A stretch of 64,000 nt of DNA from Salinirussus salinus (GTDB taxonomy: Archaea > Halobacteriota > Halobacteria > Halobacteriales > Haloarculaceae): NCBI RefSeq assembly GCF_009831455.1, contig NZ_WOWO01000002.1, positions 1,178,001-1,242,000 of the forward strand. Direction: 5' to 3'. The translations under genes were made by a program, and so were the position numbers. The notes below the pieces were generated by a model that saw nothing but the letters and a program-made list of their open reading frames with translations, ran no database searches and was not told the origin of the DNA. Shown one piece after another: positions 54,402 through 63,367 of this stretch. Numbering within the stretch: position 1 is the first letter of the stretch; the number at the start of each line of letters is the position of its first letter.

Positions 54402-55799
54402 TCAGTCGTCGCCCCTCGCTTTCTCGAACATCGCCAGCGCCTCCTCGCGGCGCTTCCCGTGGTCGACGATAGGGTGGGGGTAGTCCGGGGCGTGCATCTC
54501 GCGGGTCCCGGGGTCGAGTTCGTGCCAGGAGTGGATGGCGTCGGCGGGCACGCCCTCCAGTTCGGGGACGTACTCGCGGACGTACTCCGCGTCGGGGTCG
54601 TACCGCTCCCCCTGGGTCATCGGGTTGAAGATCCGGAAGTACGGCTGGGCGTCCGTGCCGGTCGAGGCGGCCCACTGCCAGCCGCCGTTGTCGTTCGCGG
54701 TGTCGTGGTCGGCCAGCTTCTCGCGGAACCAGGCGTACCCCTCCCGCCAGTCGACCAGCAGGTCCTTCGTCAGAAAGGAGGCGACTATCATGCGGACGCG
54801 GTTGTGCATCCACGCCTCCGCGCGGAGCTGTCGCATCCCGGCGTCGACGATGGGATAGCCCGTCCGCCCGTCCTTCCAGGCCTGCAGCGCCTCGGGGTCA
54901 TCGCGCCACTCGACGGCGTGTTCGTACTCCTTGTAGTTCGAGTCGACGACCTCGGGGTTGGCCCACAGCACCTGTGTGTAGAACTCCCGCCAGGCCAACT
55001 GGTCGAGGAACTCGAAGACGCTCTCGCGGGCGTCCTCGTCGGGCGCGTCCGCACGGGCGCGGTCGGCCCGCCCGTAGACCTCCCGGATACCGATAGTGCC
55101 GTACTTCAGGTGGGGTGACAGCCGGGAGGTGACGTCCTCGGCGGGGTAGTCCCGGCGCTCCCCGTACCGGTATGCGGGCCCCTCGCAGAACCGCTCCAGC
55201 AGGTCCCTGGCGACCGCGGTGCCCGCCGCCGGCACGTCGGCCTCCGGCTCCTCGAAGCCGAGGTCGGCGAGCGTCGGGAGCGGGTCGCCCTCCACGTCCG
55301 CCAGGCCGCCACCGTCCGGCGGCTCGACGGGGTCGGCTTTCGGCCGGTCGTGCCACTTCTTCGAGAAGTAGGTGAACACGGCGTAGGGGTCGCCGTCGTT
55401 GGTCGTGATCGACCCGGGCTCGTGGTGGACGGCGTCGTGGACTGCCTCCCGGTCGACGCCGGCCTCGTCCAGCGCCTGCCGGACCGCAGCGTCCCGGCGG
55501 CGGGCCAGCCCGGAGTAGTCGCGGTTCCAGGTGACCAGGTCGGCGTCGTACTCGTCGGCGAGCGCCGGAACGACCTCGACGGGGTTGCCGCGGGCGACGA
55601 CCAGGTCGCTGCCCTGCTCACGGTAGGCCGCCCGCAGCGCGTCGAGTGCGTCGAGCATGAACGCGACCCGGGGCGGCGCGCCGTGTTCCAGCACTGTGGG
55701 GTCGAAGACGAAGACGGGAACGGCGGTGTCCTCGGCGGCGCGGGCGAGCCCGCGGTTGTCGGCCACCCGGAGGTCCCGGCGGTGCCAGTGAAGGCGCAT
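54402..55799 (-). CDS. phr: Deoxyribodipyrimidine photolyase (class I CPD type)
   Basis: 465 residues from ATG 55799. It starts MRLHWHRRDLRVADNRGL, has the antenna domain, and the FAD-binding domain motifs SRLSPHLKYGTIGIREVYG, LAWREFYTQVLW, GYPIVDAGMRQLRAEAWMHN, RVRMIVASFLTKDLL, and DNGGWQWAASTGTDAQPYF. It repairs UV cyclobutane dimers with light, expected in organisms living in bright brines. Full length. Confidence 0.95.
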   Translation of the reverse strand: MRLHWHRRDLRVADNRGLARAAEDTAVPVFVFDPTVLEHGAPPRVAFMLDALDALRAAYREQGSDLVVARGNPVEVVPALADEYDADLVTWNRDYSGLARRRDAAVRQALDEAGVDREAVHDAVHHEPGSITTNDGDPYAVFTYFSKKWHDRPKADPVEPPDGGGLADVEGDPLPTLADLGFEEPEADVPAAGTAVARDLLERFCEGPAYRYGERRDYPAEDVTSRLSPHLKYGTIGIREVYGRADRARADAPDEDARESVFEFLDQLAWREFYTQVLWANPEVVDSNYKEYEHAVEWRDDPEALQAWKDGRTGYPIVDAGMRQLRAEAWMHNRVRMIVASFLTKDLLVDWREGYAWFREKLADHDTANDNGGWQWAASTGTDAQPYFRIFNPMTQGERYDPDAEYVREYVPELEGVPADAIHSWHELDPGTREMHAPDYPHPIVDHGKRREEALAMFEKARGDD

Positions 55800-55913
55800 A
55801 CGTCTACGACGGGCCCGGTCCACTTCAAGCGGCGGGGCAATCGGTTTGGGACGCCGTGGGACCGGGCGGCTCGCGGGCCTCGGGACCGAACGCCCGACAG
55901 CCCGGAGGGCTGG

Positions 55914-57101
55914 CTACCCGTCCGTCTTCAGGGCGAGCCCGCCGTCGGTCGGGCCATCCTGGAGCACCACGTCGATCACCGTCGGCTGTTCGAGGTGGTA
56001 GGAGACGATCCCGTCGTCGGTCCAGCTCACCGCCTCGACGTCGAAGGTCTCCGTGCCGTCGGCCGTCACGACGGTGAGGGTGCGGTCGGCGGCGTCGTAG
56101 CGGACCTCCTCCGGCGCGTCGGCGACGGGGGCCTCGGGGTCGAACTCGCGGACCGGGTCACCCGTCGCGTTCTCGGGGAGGGCGGTCTCCCTCACACCGT
56201 CGGTTGTACTCTCGCCTCCGGAGACGGCTTCCCCGCCGAGGTCCAGTTCGAGCAGCGGTGTGAAGTCGAACAGGGTTGGCACCGTTCCGGGGCCGCCGGC
56301 AAGCGAGACGACCGTCGGGCTCATCCGGAAGTAGTGGCCGTCGGTGGTGAAGCCGACCGGGGGAACGTCCTCGGCCGACGCGTCGTAGCTCACGCGTTCG
56401 AGCGACCGGGGGAAGGGGACAGTCGTCCCGTTACTCCCGTCGTCGGCGTCGACCATGTGCACGAGGGCGACCTCGTCGAAGTGGTAGGTGACGGTCCCGG
56501 TGTCGTTGGCGACGACGGCCGTCGGCGCAAGCGTGTGCGTCCCGTCGGCCGTCGTCACGGTGACGGTCCCGTTGGCGGCGTCGAAGCGGACCTCCTCGGG
56601 CGCGTCGGCGACCGGGACGTCGGGGTCGAACTCCCCGGCCGGCTCGATGTCGGCGTCGTCGGGGATGTCGATCCGCAGGGTGCCGTTGCTCCCGGGCTCG
56701 GAGACCGTTCCCTCATCGAGGTCGAGCCGGTCTCCGGGGGTGAACGAGAAGCTCCGGGGGATCGTCGCCCCGGCGTCCGCGAAGCCGACCGCGCGGGGTT
56801 CCATGGTGAACCGGTGAGCGTCGGTGACGAAGGTGACGCGACGGGTGTGTTCGTCCACGCGCTCGTAGACGACTTTCTCGAGGGAGTCGGGGAACGTCGC
56901 GTTCGGAGCGGTCGCTGGGCTGGGGGAGTCGGAAGCTCTCGACTGCGTCATGTCGGGTGCGGAGTCGGAGGGCTCCGTCTGGTCGTCGGGCGGTGCGTCA
57001 AGCGGGGCGGAGTCCGCGTTCGCGGCGACGACGGCGCCACCGGCGACAGTGGTGACGACCATCGCGGCCGCGAAGGCGAACGCGAGTGATTTCGATGGCA
57101 T
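55914..57101 (-). CDS. Exported protein with a tandemly duplicated domain of unknown function
   Basis: 395 residues. Signal peptide (MPSKSLAFAFAAAMVV...) then an acidic Pro/Asp-rich segment. Two copies of a domain of about 150 residues follow: copy 1 holds FPDSLEKVVYERVDEHTRRV and EFDPDVPVADAPEEVRFDAA, copy 2 holds FPRSLERVSYDASAEDVPPV and EFDPEAPVADAPEEVRYDAA. Each copy ends in a strand-rich stretch with YHFDEV or YHLEQP. No cell-wall anchor seen. The gene is 184 bases from a membrane-anchored HTH gene on the same strand, which may regulate or respond to it. Confidence 0.75.
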   Translation of the reverse strand: MPSKSLAFAFAAAMVVTTVAGGAVVAANADSAPLDAPPDDQTEPSDSAPDMTQSRASDSPSPATAPNATFPDSLEKVVYERVDEHTRRVTFVTDAHRFTMEPRAVGFADAGATIPRSFSFTPGDRLDLDEGTVSEPGSNGTLRIDIPDDADIEPAGEFDPDVPVADAPEEVRFDAANGTVTVTTADGTHTLAPTAVVANDTGTVTYHFDEVALVHMVDADDGSNGTTVPFPRSLERVSYDASAEDVPPVGFTTDGHYFRMSPTVVSLAGGPGTVPTLFDFTPLLELDLGGEAVSGGESTTDGVRETALPENATGDPVREFDPEAPVADAPEEVRYDAADRTLTVVTADGTETFDVEAVSWTDDGIVSYHLEQPTVIDVVLQDGPTDGGLALKTDG

Positions 57102-57285
57102 GGTTCATGTCGTGGCCCGGTGTCCCGCGGACCAGGGCGGCTACCCCGAGGGACCGGAACCACTCGCTTACCCCTTGTGTGAAACTCCGGATAAGCACCC
57201 GTTGGAAAGGCCCGGAAACAGCGGACGAAAACCCTTCCCAACGGTCGGGTTGCCGCCAGTCCGGCCGGGGCAGACGGACACAAAC

Positions 57286-57846
57286 TCAGAGGAGAAGGAC
57301 GACGTTGCCCATCCCGCGGCGCTTGCGCTCGACGAGGTCTTTCGTCTCCAGGCTGTCGAGCGCCCGGCTCACCGTCGCCTTCGAGAAGTCGGTCCGCTCG
57401 ACGACCTCGCTCTGGGCCAGCACGCCGTCGGCCTCCAGCACCGCCTCGTAGATGGCCCCCTCGGTGTCACCGAGCCGGTCGGCGGTCTCGGTCCACTCCT
57501 CGCGGCGGCGCTCGAGGAGGGTCTCGCTCGGGGTGGCGCCGTCGGGCCCTGGCTCGGCCTGTGGTGCCGGCTCGGGTGTGGCGGATCTTGACTCCTCGGA
57601 ACCCCTCCCGGGGGTGTCAAGCGTGAGATAGACGCTGGCGCCCCCGGCGACGAACCCGGCGAGGGCGACGAGGAACGTGTCACCGTAGGTGAAGAAGCCG
57701 CCGATCTCGGTCGTCTCGGAGCCGTTCTCGGTCAGCGAGACCACCACCGGCGAGGGATTGACGAACTGGAGGGCGAGGACCATCGACGCGGCGACGACGG
57801 CCGCCGCGGCGAGTAACTGGCTGCTCTGGAGGGCCCGCAGGTCCAT
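57286..57846 (-). CDS. Membrane-anchored winged-helix transcription regulator
   Basis: 186 residues. Two N-terminal membrane helices (LLAAAAVVAASMVLALQFV and TFLVALAGFVAGGASVYLTL) enclose a short external loop. A Pro/Ser/Glu-rich linker leads to a C-terminal MarR/Lrp-like winged helix: EAIYEAVLEADGVLAQSEVV, then RTDFSKATVSRALDSLETKD and a basic wing (LVERKRRGMGNVVLLL). It is likely a one-component regulator sensing outside or membrane conditions, a type common in haloarchaea. Confidence 0.85.
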   Translation of the reverse strand: MDLRALQSSQLLAAAAVVAASMVLALQFVNPSPVVVSLTENGSETTEIGGFFTYGDTFLVALAGFVAGGASVYLTLDTPGRGSEESRSATPEPAPQAEPGPDGATPSETLLERRREEWTETADRLGDTEGAIYEAVLEADGVLAQSEVVERTDFSKATVSRALDSLETKDLVERKRRGMGNVVLLL

Positions 57847-57991
57847 GTGTGATCGACCACCCGACGGGCAAAAATAGGTAACGCTTCAGCCGGAGCGAGC
57901 GGGGCTGAAACGGCTGTGTAACGGGTTTCGAACCGGTTCGGAAGGCGTTTCACCGCAGCGCTGATGAGGCTTTTCGCCCAAGTGGGAGGTG

Positions 57992-58645
57992 ATGCCCGAG
58001 GTCCCCGCCTCCCGGCTCGCCCTTCTGGCCGCGCTCGCCGCGACGGGAGTCGCGCTGGCCGGCGTCGGTACCGTCGTCGGCCTGACCGGAACGGCCACCC
58101 CGGACGCCCCCGCCGGCGAGTTCGTCGTCTCGGACAACGTCACCTTCACCACCGCCGGCGGTGACCGGACGAAGCTCGCGAACCTGACCGCCGACTCCGA
58201 GGTGCGGATCAGCCGGACCGGCCCCGGGACGTTCGCGGTCGAGACCGAGTCGTCGACGCCGCTGAGCGAGGCCGACCGCGAACTCGCCAGACGGGTCGCG
58301 CGGGAAAACGAGACGGTGAGTCGGGCCCTGGAGCGGATGGACGCCTACGAGCTGACCGTCGACCCCGTCCGGAAGCTGCAGACCGTCGAGCTCGATGTCG
58401 AACAGGTTCGGACGGCGGAGAACAGCTCCACGGTCTCGGCTAACAAAACGGTCTACGTGATGAACGTCTCGACGGGATCCGACGAGGTCGTCGTCGACCG
58501 CGAGCCCCAGTACGTCCGTGACATGGCGTCCGTGCAGGTCAGCCCGCCCGGCGGCAGGGAGACGAGATACCACGCCACTGTCGACCTGGCAAACCGGACC
58601 GTCGTCGACGTGGCCACCGTCACGACACTCGACGACGTCGAGTGA
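57992..58645 (+). CDS. Exported protein of unknown function
   Basis: 217 residues from ATG 57992. N-terminal signal anchor (LALLAALAATGVALAGVGTV) then a soluble, strand-rich, acidic domain with ISRTGPGTFAVETESSTPLS, AYELTVDPVRKLQTVELDV, and TRYHATVDLANRTVVDVATV. No metal or redox motif. It diverges from the HTH gene at 57846. Its TGA overlaps the GTG of the ABC-transporter remnant (GTGA at 58642), a junction likely created by a deletion. Confidence 0.75.
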   Translation: MPEVPASRLALLAALAATGVALAGVGTVVGLTGTATPDAPAGEFVVSDNVTFTTAGGDRTKLANLTADSEVRISRTGPGTFAVETESSTPLSEADRELARRVARENETVSRALERMDAYELTVDPVRKLQTVELDVEQVRTAENSSTVSANKTVYVMNVSTGSDEVVVDREPQYVRDMASVQVSPPGGRETRYHATVDLANRTVVDVATVTTLDDVE

Positions 58646-58902
58646 GACAGCGGTCGCGTCCCGCCCCGGACCCCGACCCGCGGAACACGGCCGTCATCGA
58701 GGAGGCGGTCGACGCGGCCCGGGCCAGCGGCATCGGCGCCGTGCTCGCGACCCACGACATGCACCAGGCCGAGCGGGCCGCCGACCGGGCGGCGGTACTT
58801 CCGGGCGACGGCGTCGTCGAGCACGGCCCGACCGAGCAGGTCTTCGAGAACACGGCCGACGAGCGCACCCGGCAGTTCGCCTCCGGGGAGCTGGTGTACT
58901 GA
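58642..58902 (+). pseudogene. Remnant of a tungstate/molybdate-type ABC transporter ATPase (C-terminal part only)
   Basis: 86 codons from GTG 58642. The sequence matches the C-terminal end of a WtpC/TupC/ModC-like ATPase: DPDPRNTAVIEEAVDAA, ATHDMHQAERAADRAAVL, VEHGPTEQVFENTADE and a final RQFASGELVY. The D-loop, switch His and end are present, but the Walker A loop, signature and Walker B are all missing, so it cannot hydrolyse ATP. It abuts the exported-protein gene, and a ModE-like regulator follows at 58946. A deletion that removed the permease, binding protein and most of the ATPase is the simplest explanation. Confidence 0.75.
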
Positions 58903-58945
58903 CCGCCGGTGCACTGATATGGGGCCGGTGACTCGACACCACAAC

Positions 58946-59662
58946 ATGGACGCGGGCGGCGACCCGTACATCGAGGTCGACGGCGCGACGGTCGACGAGC
59001 GCGACGTCGAAGCCCTGCGGGGGATCGACGAGTACGGCTCGATGTACCGGGCGGCCGAGGAACTGGGGCGCTCCTACGCCCGGATCCAGCAGCGGGTCAC
59101 CGAACTCGAGGAGACGGTCGGACCGCTGGTGGTCAGCGAGCGCGGCGGCGCGGGCGGCGGCGGGAGCGCGCTCACGCCGAACGCGCGCGAGCTTCTGGCC
59201 CGCTTCGACCGTCTCCGTGCGGAGTTCTCGGGGCTCGCCCGGGCCGAGGAGTCCGTCGTCTCGGGGCGGGTCGTCGACCGCGGCGAGCGGCTAGGGACCG
59301 TCGAGACGCCGGCGGGGATGCTGCGAGCGCTGGTGCCCGCCGAGGCTGAGACGGTTCAGGTCGGGGTCCGCTCGGACGCGGTGAGTCTGCTCGCCCCCGA
59401 CGACGCCCCGCAGCCGGCGGGGACGAGCGCCCGCAACCGGTTCGAGGGGACGGTCGCGGCCCTCGACCGGGAGGGGGACCTGGCGCGGGTTGCCGTCGAC
59501 GTCGGCGGGGAGACGACCCTCCGGGCGCTGATCACGGGAGCAAGCGTCGACCGCCTCGACCTGTCGGAGGGCGACCGGGTCGTCGCCTCGTTCAAGGCGA
59601 CGGCCACCCGCGCGGCGCCGGCCCCGGAAACCGGGACCGGGGCGGACGAAGACAAGTCCTGA
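58946..59662 (+). CDS. ModE-like molybdate/tungstate-responsive regulator (HTH + TOBE/Mop)
   Basis: 238 residues from ATG 58946 (ATG 58919 also in frame). N-terminal LysR-like HTH as in ModE (EALRGIDEYGSMYRAAEELG, then RSYARIQQRVTELEETVGPL). The second half is a TOBE/Mop-type oxyanion-binding domain: VVDRGERLGTVETPAGMLRA, RSDAVSLLAPDD, SARNRFEGTVAALDREGD, and LITGASVDRLDLSEGDRVVA. ModE proteins repress or activate molybdate/tungstate genes. Its transporter partner upstream is broken, so the target may lie elsewhere. Confidence 0.88.
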   Translation: MDAGGDPYIEVDGATVDERDVEALRGIDEYGSMYRAAEELGRSYARIQQRVTELEETVGPLVVSERGGAGGGGSALTPNARELLARFDRLRAEFSGLARAEESVVSGRVVDRGERLGTVETPAGMLRALVPAEAETVQVGVRSDAVSLLAPDDAPQPAGTSARNRFEGTVAALDREGDLARVAVDVGGETTLRALITGASVDRLDLSEGDRVVASFKATATRAAPAPETGTGADEDKS

Positions 59663-59665
59663 GCG

Positions 59666-59884
59666 TCAGCCCTCGCGCCACCTGGAGAGCAGGCCGCCGA
59701 CGCCGACGGCGTAGGCGGTCAGAAAGGCCACGAACCACGCCTGACCGACGCCCTCGCCGGCCGCCAGATTGCCGGCGTACAGCCCGACACCCAGCAGGCC
59801 GAGCGCAAGCGCCAGGGTCAGCGAGACGGGGTTTGGCTCATTCAGCAGGGCACACAGCCGGCCGCGGACGCTCGTCTGTGACAT
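59666..59884 (-). CDS. Small two-helix membrane protein
   Basis: 72 residues from ATG 59884: MSQTSVRGRLCALLNEPNPV, then two hydrophobic segments (SLTLALALGLLGVGLYAGNL and WFVAFLTAYAVGVGGLLSRW). Haloarchaeal in composition. It is convergent with the ModE-like gene and divergent from gltX. Function unknown. Confidence 0.65.
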   Translation of the reverse strand: MSQTSVRGRLCALLNEPNPVSLTLALALGLLGVGLYAGNLAAGEGVGQAWFVAFLTAYAVGVGGLLSRWREG

Positions 59885-59987
59885 ACACGGACCGTGGGGA
59901 GCGACCCATTTCAAAAACCCAGGGCGGTCGCGCAGTCGGCAACCCGGCAAAAAGTTGAAATGCTGGAGCGAGCGCGGAGACCGGCCG

Positions 59988-59998
59988 ACCTTTATTCG
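59988..59998 (+). promoter_or_regulatory. Promoter of gltX
   Basis: ACCTTTATTCG lies 20-30 bases before ATG 60018. Confidence 0.5.
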
Positions 59999-60017
59999 CG
60001 GGCCCGTTCGCCCAGGT

Positions 60018-61748
60018 ATGGACGAAGATCTGGAAGCGCGGGTGGAGGCCGTCGCGGAGGAGAGCGCCCTCTACAACGCGCTCAAACACGGAAGCGACGC
60101 CCAGGTCGACGCCATCCTCGGGCCGATGATGGGCGAGCACCCCGACTTCCGCGAGCACGGCGGGGAGGTTCCCGGCGTCGTCGCCCCGGTCGTCGAGCGG
60201 GTCAACGCGATGAGCGAGGCCGAGAAACGGGAGCGCCTGGCGGAGCTCGCGCCGGAGCGACTGGAGGAACTGGAGTCGGAGGACGAAGGTGAGGAACACC
60301 CGCTGCCGGACCTGCCGAACGTCGAGGACGGCGTCCGGATGCGGGTCGCTCCCAACCCCAACACCCCCTGGCACGTCGGCCACGCCCGGATGGCCGCCGT
60401 GGTGGGCACCTACAAAGAGCGGTACGGCGGGGAGTTCGTCTGCCGCTTCGACGACACCGACCCCGAGACCAAACGGCCGGACCTGGACGCCTACGACGCG
60501 ATCCTCGACGCCATCGACTACCTGGGGTTCGAGCCCGACGAGGTGGTCCGGGCCAGCGACCGCGTCGAGACCTACTACGACCACGCCCGCGAGCTGGTCG
60601 AGGCCGGCGGGGCCTACACCTGCGAGTGCCCCCAGGAGCACTTCTCGGAGCTGAAAAACAGCGGCCGTGCCTGCGACCACCGGGACAAGCCCCCCGAGGA
60701 GAGCCGCGAGGAGTTCGAGGCGATGGTCGACGGCGAGTACGACAGCGGCGAGATCGTCCTCCGAGTGCGGACGGACATCGAGCACAAGAACCCCGCGCTG
60801 CGGGACTGGGTGGCCTTCCGGATGGTCGACACTCCCCACCCCCGCGAGGAAGCGAGCGAGTACCGCTGCTGGCCGATGCTGGACTTCCAGAGCGGGGTCG
60901 ACGACCACCTGCTCGGCGTCACCCACATCATCCGGGGGATCGACCTCCAGGACTCCGCGAAGCGGCAGGGCTTTCTCTACGACTACTTCGGCTGGGAGTA
61001 CCCCGAGGTCGTCCACTGGGGCCACGTCCAGGTCGACGAGTACGACGTCCCCCTCTCCTCCTCGACCATCCAGGAGTACATCGCCGAGGGCCGGCTGGAC
61101 GGGTGGGACGACCCCCGAGCGCCCACGGTCGCGAGCCTCCGCCGCCGGGGGATCGAGGGCGAGGCCATCGTCCGCGCGATGGTCGACCTTGGCACCTCGA
61201 CCTCGAACGTCGACCTCGCGATGTCGAACGTCTACGCCCACAACCGCGAACTGATCGACGACAACACCGACCGCGCGTTCCTCGTGCGGGACGACCCCGA
61301 GGCCGGCGGCGGCGCGGTCGAGCGGCAGGTGCTCGGCGGTCCCGCGGCTGGCGAGCCGCCGGTCCACCCCGACCACGACGAGCGAGGGAGCCGGCACATC
61401 CCCGTCGTCGACAGCGTGCTCGTCGAGGGCGACGACCTGCCCGGCCACGGCGAGCGCGCCTGGCTGAAAGGCTACGGCTGTGTCAGACACACCCGCGACG
61501 CCTTCGAGTACGTCGACGCGGACATCTCGGTCGTCCGCGAGGAGGGCGTCGACGTGGTCCACTGGGTGCCCGCGGAAGCCAACGTCCCCACCCGGATGCG
61601 GACGACGGAGGGGGACGTCTCGGGGTTCGCCGAGCCGGGCGTGCTGGAGTACGGCGCCGGGGACCGCCTGCAGTTCGAGCGCGTCGGCTTCGTCCGCCTG
61701 GACGAGGTCGACGGCGAGGGAACCGTCGCTTACTACGCTCACCCCTGA
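60018..61748 (+). CDS. gltX: Glutamyl-tRNA synthetase (archaeal type)
   Basis: 576 residues from ATG 60018. Class I motifs: the HIGH-equivalent RVAPNPNTPWHVGHARMAAV, RFDDTDPETKRPDLDAYDAI, a Cys/His cluster (YTCECPQEHF, RACDHRDK), and the KMSKS region, here YDVPLSSSTIQEYI, a degenerate form. The archaeal-type helical N-terminus and beta-barrel anticodon domain are present. It is nondiscriminating in most archaea, charging tRNA-Glu and tRNA-Gln. Complete. Confidence 0.96.
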   Translation: MDEDLEARVEAVAEESALYNALKHGSDAQVDAILGPMMGEHPDFREHGGEVPGVVAPVVERVNAMSEAEKRERLAELAPERLEELESEDEGEEHPLPDLPNVEDGVRMRVAPNPNTPWHVGHARMAAVVGTYKERYGGEFVCRFDDTDPETKRPDLDAYDAILDAIDYLGFEPDEVVRASDRVETYYDHARELVEAGGAYTCECPQEHFSELKNSGRACDHRDKPPEESREEFEAMVDGEYDSGEIVLRVRTDIEHKNPALRDWVAFRMVDTPHPREEASEYRCWPMLDFQSGVDDHLLGVTHIIRGIDLQDSAKRQGFLYDYFGWEYPEVVHWGHVQVDEYDVPLSSSTIQEYIAEGRLDGWDDPRAPTVASLRRRGIEGEAIVRAMVDLGTSTSNVDLAMSNVYAHNRELIDDNTDRAFLVRDDPEAGGGAVERQVLGGPAAGEPPVHPDHDERGSRHIPVVDSVLVEGDDLPGHGERAWLKGYGCVRHTRDAFEYVDADISVVREEGVDVVHWVPAEANVPTRMRTTEGDVSGFAEPGVLEYGAGDRLQFERVGFVRLDEVDGEGTVAYYAHP

Positions 61749-61795
61749 GCGGGAGAGATGCCCGGCGGCAGGGGCGACGGATGCCGGTTCGGTCA

Positions 61796-61806
61796 AAGCT
61801 TTAAGT
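61796..61806 (+). promoter_or_regulatory. Promoter of the ferredoxin gene
   Basis: AAGCTTTAAGT lies 27-37 bases before ATG 61834. Confidence 0.45.
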
Positions 61807-61833
61807 TCAGCCGCTGACTGATATCAGGTACCA

Positions 61834-62172
61834 ATGGCCATCGATCCCGAATTCGAGGAGACCTACGAGGAAGTCGAGCGCCACGAGGGACACCGCGTCT
61901 GGACGCAGGACGGCGAGGACCCGACCGACGAGGTTCAGGGGATTCACGGGACGCACGTGGCCGTGGACTTCGACCTCTGTATCGCCGACGGGGCGTGTCT
62001 GGAGGACTGTCCCGTCGACGTCTTCGAGTGGGTGGACACGCCCGGCCACCCCGAGAGCGAGATCAAGGCCGACCCGACCCACGAGGACCAGTGTATCGAC
62101 TGTATGCTCTGTGTCGACGTCTGCCCGGTCGACGCCATCGACGTCGACCCCTCGCGGGCCGGCCGGATATGA
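61834..62172 (+). CDS. Zinc-containing 7Fe-type ferredoxin
   Basis: 112 residues. The N-terminal extension has His residues (VERHEGHRVW, GIHGTHV), and VDFDLCIADGACLEDCPVDV shows Cys-x2-Asp-x2-Cys, the 3Fe-4S cluster I pattern with Asp in place of the second Cys. DTPGHPESEIKADPTHEDQC then leads to CIDCMLCVDVCPVDAI, cluster II (4Fe-4S). This is the layout of the Sulfolobus zinc-ferredoxin. It is distinct from the plant-type 2Fe-2S ferredoxin of haloarchaea. EtfB starts 270 bases downstream. Confidence 0.93.
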   Translation: MAIDPEFEETYEEVERHEGHRVWTQDGEDPTDEVQGIHGTHVAVDFDLCIADGACLEDCPVDVFEWVDTPGHPESEIKADPTHEDQCIDCMLCVDVCPVDAIDVDPSRAGRI

Positions 62173-62441
62173 CCTGCGAGCCCGCTGACCGGCGGACCTG
62201 AGGCGCGCGCCCGACACCGCTCCGTCAGCTCTGCCCCCGGCTGGAGGGGACCTTCCGTCGCCGGGGCAACGGTAGCCGGCCTCTACCAGCACCGGCCCCG
62301 CCGGGCCGCCACGCCACTCCCGGCCGTCGAGCCGTGGCTCTCCCCGTTCTGACCGGCCGAACCGCCCCACTGCTGGCAGTTACGTGACGTGTATCGTAAG
62401 GCTTAGAAGGTACTGGATGTGGGTCTCACACACGGTAAAGA
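62173..62441. other. Intergenic region before etfB
   Basis: 269 bases with no gene. A promoter-like GTATCGTAAGGCTTAGAAGG lies 30-52 bases before the etfB start. No repeat noticed. Confidence 0.6.
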
Positions 62442-62461
62442 ATGTCAATCAGAAGCGTCGT
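62442..62461 (+). other. etfB start region
   Basis: ATGTCAATCAGAAGC is the first in-frame ATG. There is no clear Shine-Dalgarno immediately before it, which suits a short or leaderless transcript. Confidence 0.3.
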
Positions 62462-63365
62462 ACTGACGAAAGGCGTGCCGGACTTCAGAGAGGGGCAGGT
62501 GTCCTTCGACGAGGACGGACACCTGGAGCGGGGGAAGACACCGACGGTGATGAACCCCAACGACAAGCACGCGCTGCGTGCTGCCCTCCAGACGAAGGTG
62601 CGCCACGGTGGTACAGTGTCGCTGATGAGCATGGGGCCGCCCGGCTACGCGGAGGTCCTCCAGGAGGGGATGCAGGACGTCTACGCCGACGACCTCTATC
62701 TCCTCTCGGACCGCGAGATGGGCGCGGCCGACACGTGGGCGACGGCGATGACCGTCACCACCGGGCTGGAACACCTCGAGGAGGAACCGGACCTGGTGTT
62801 CGCGGGCTTCAAGACCGCCGACGGGGAGACCGGCCACACCGGTCCCCAGACCAACTGGTGTATCGACATCAACGAGGAGATGACCGACCGGCCGCTGATC
62901 ACCCACGTCATCGCGCTGGACATCGACGAGGAGGCGGGCACGGTGCGCGCGAAACGCCTCGTCGAGGGTGACATCTCCGAGATCGAGACCATCGAGGCCG
63001 AGCTGCCAGCGTTCATCGTCGCGGACCCCGAGTTCGAGGCCAGCTACCGGAAGGCCGAGCACCGGCTCCGGCACAAGGACTTCCGGGAGCAGACCCAGCA
63101 GCGGGCCGCCGAGTTCGGCGAGTACCTCGCCGACGACTCGGAGAAGGAGATGACCGACTTCGAGCACTTCACCATGTGGAACCAGGAGGACCTGAATCTC
63201 GACCCCGACTTCATCGGGCTGGACGGCTCGCCGACGATCGTCGCGGGCGTCGACCCGATCCCGAAAGCGCCCTCCGAGCGGGAGGCGACGATGGTCGACC
63301 CCGACGACGCCGAGGGGATGGGCGACGTGCTCGAGGAGATGGAGCCCTACGCGGCAGGTGACTGA
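62442..63365 (+). CDS. etfB: Electron transfer flavoprotein beta subunit (FixA)
   Basis: 307 residues, longer than the usual 250-260. Motifs: RSVVLTKGVPDFREGQVSF, VMNPNDKHALRAALQTK, DLYLLSDREMGAADTWATAM, FAGFKTADGETGHTGPQTNW, and KRLVEGDISEIETIEAELPA. A C-terminal extension of about 50 acidic residues carries LVDPDDAEGMGDVLEE-like sequence. It binds AMP or FAD and, with EtfA, carries electrons from acyl-CoA dehydrogenases to quinone. Two bases separate its stop and the etfA start. Confidence 0.93.
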   Translation: MSIRSVVLTKGVPDFREGQVSFDEDGHLERGKTPTVMNPNDKHALRAALQTKVRHGGTVSLMSMGPPGYAEVLQEGMQDVYADDLYLLSDREMGAADTWATAMTVTTGLEHLEEEPDLVFAGFKTADGETGHTGPQTNWCIDINEEMTDRPLITHVIALDIDEEAGTVRAKRLVEGDISEIETIEAELPAFIVADPEFEASYRKAEHRLRHKDFREQTQQRAAEFGEYLADDSEKEMTDFEHFTMWNQEDLNLDPDFIGLDGSPTIVAGVDPIPKAPSEREATMVDPDDAEGMGDVLEEMEPYAAGD

Positions 63366-63367
63366 CC

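Noticed and set aside
58642-58902. Functional small ABC-related protein
   Set aside because: All nucleotide-binding motifs before the D-loop are missing, and the start is a GTG overlapping another gene's stop. A remnant is the simpler reading.
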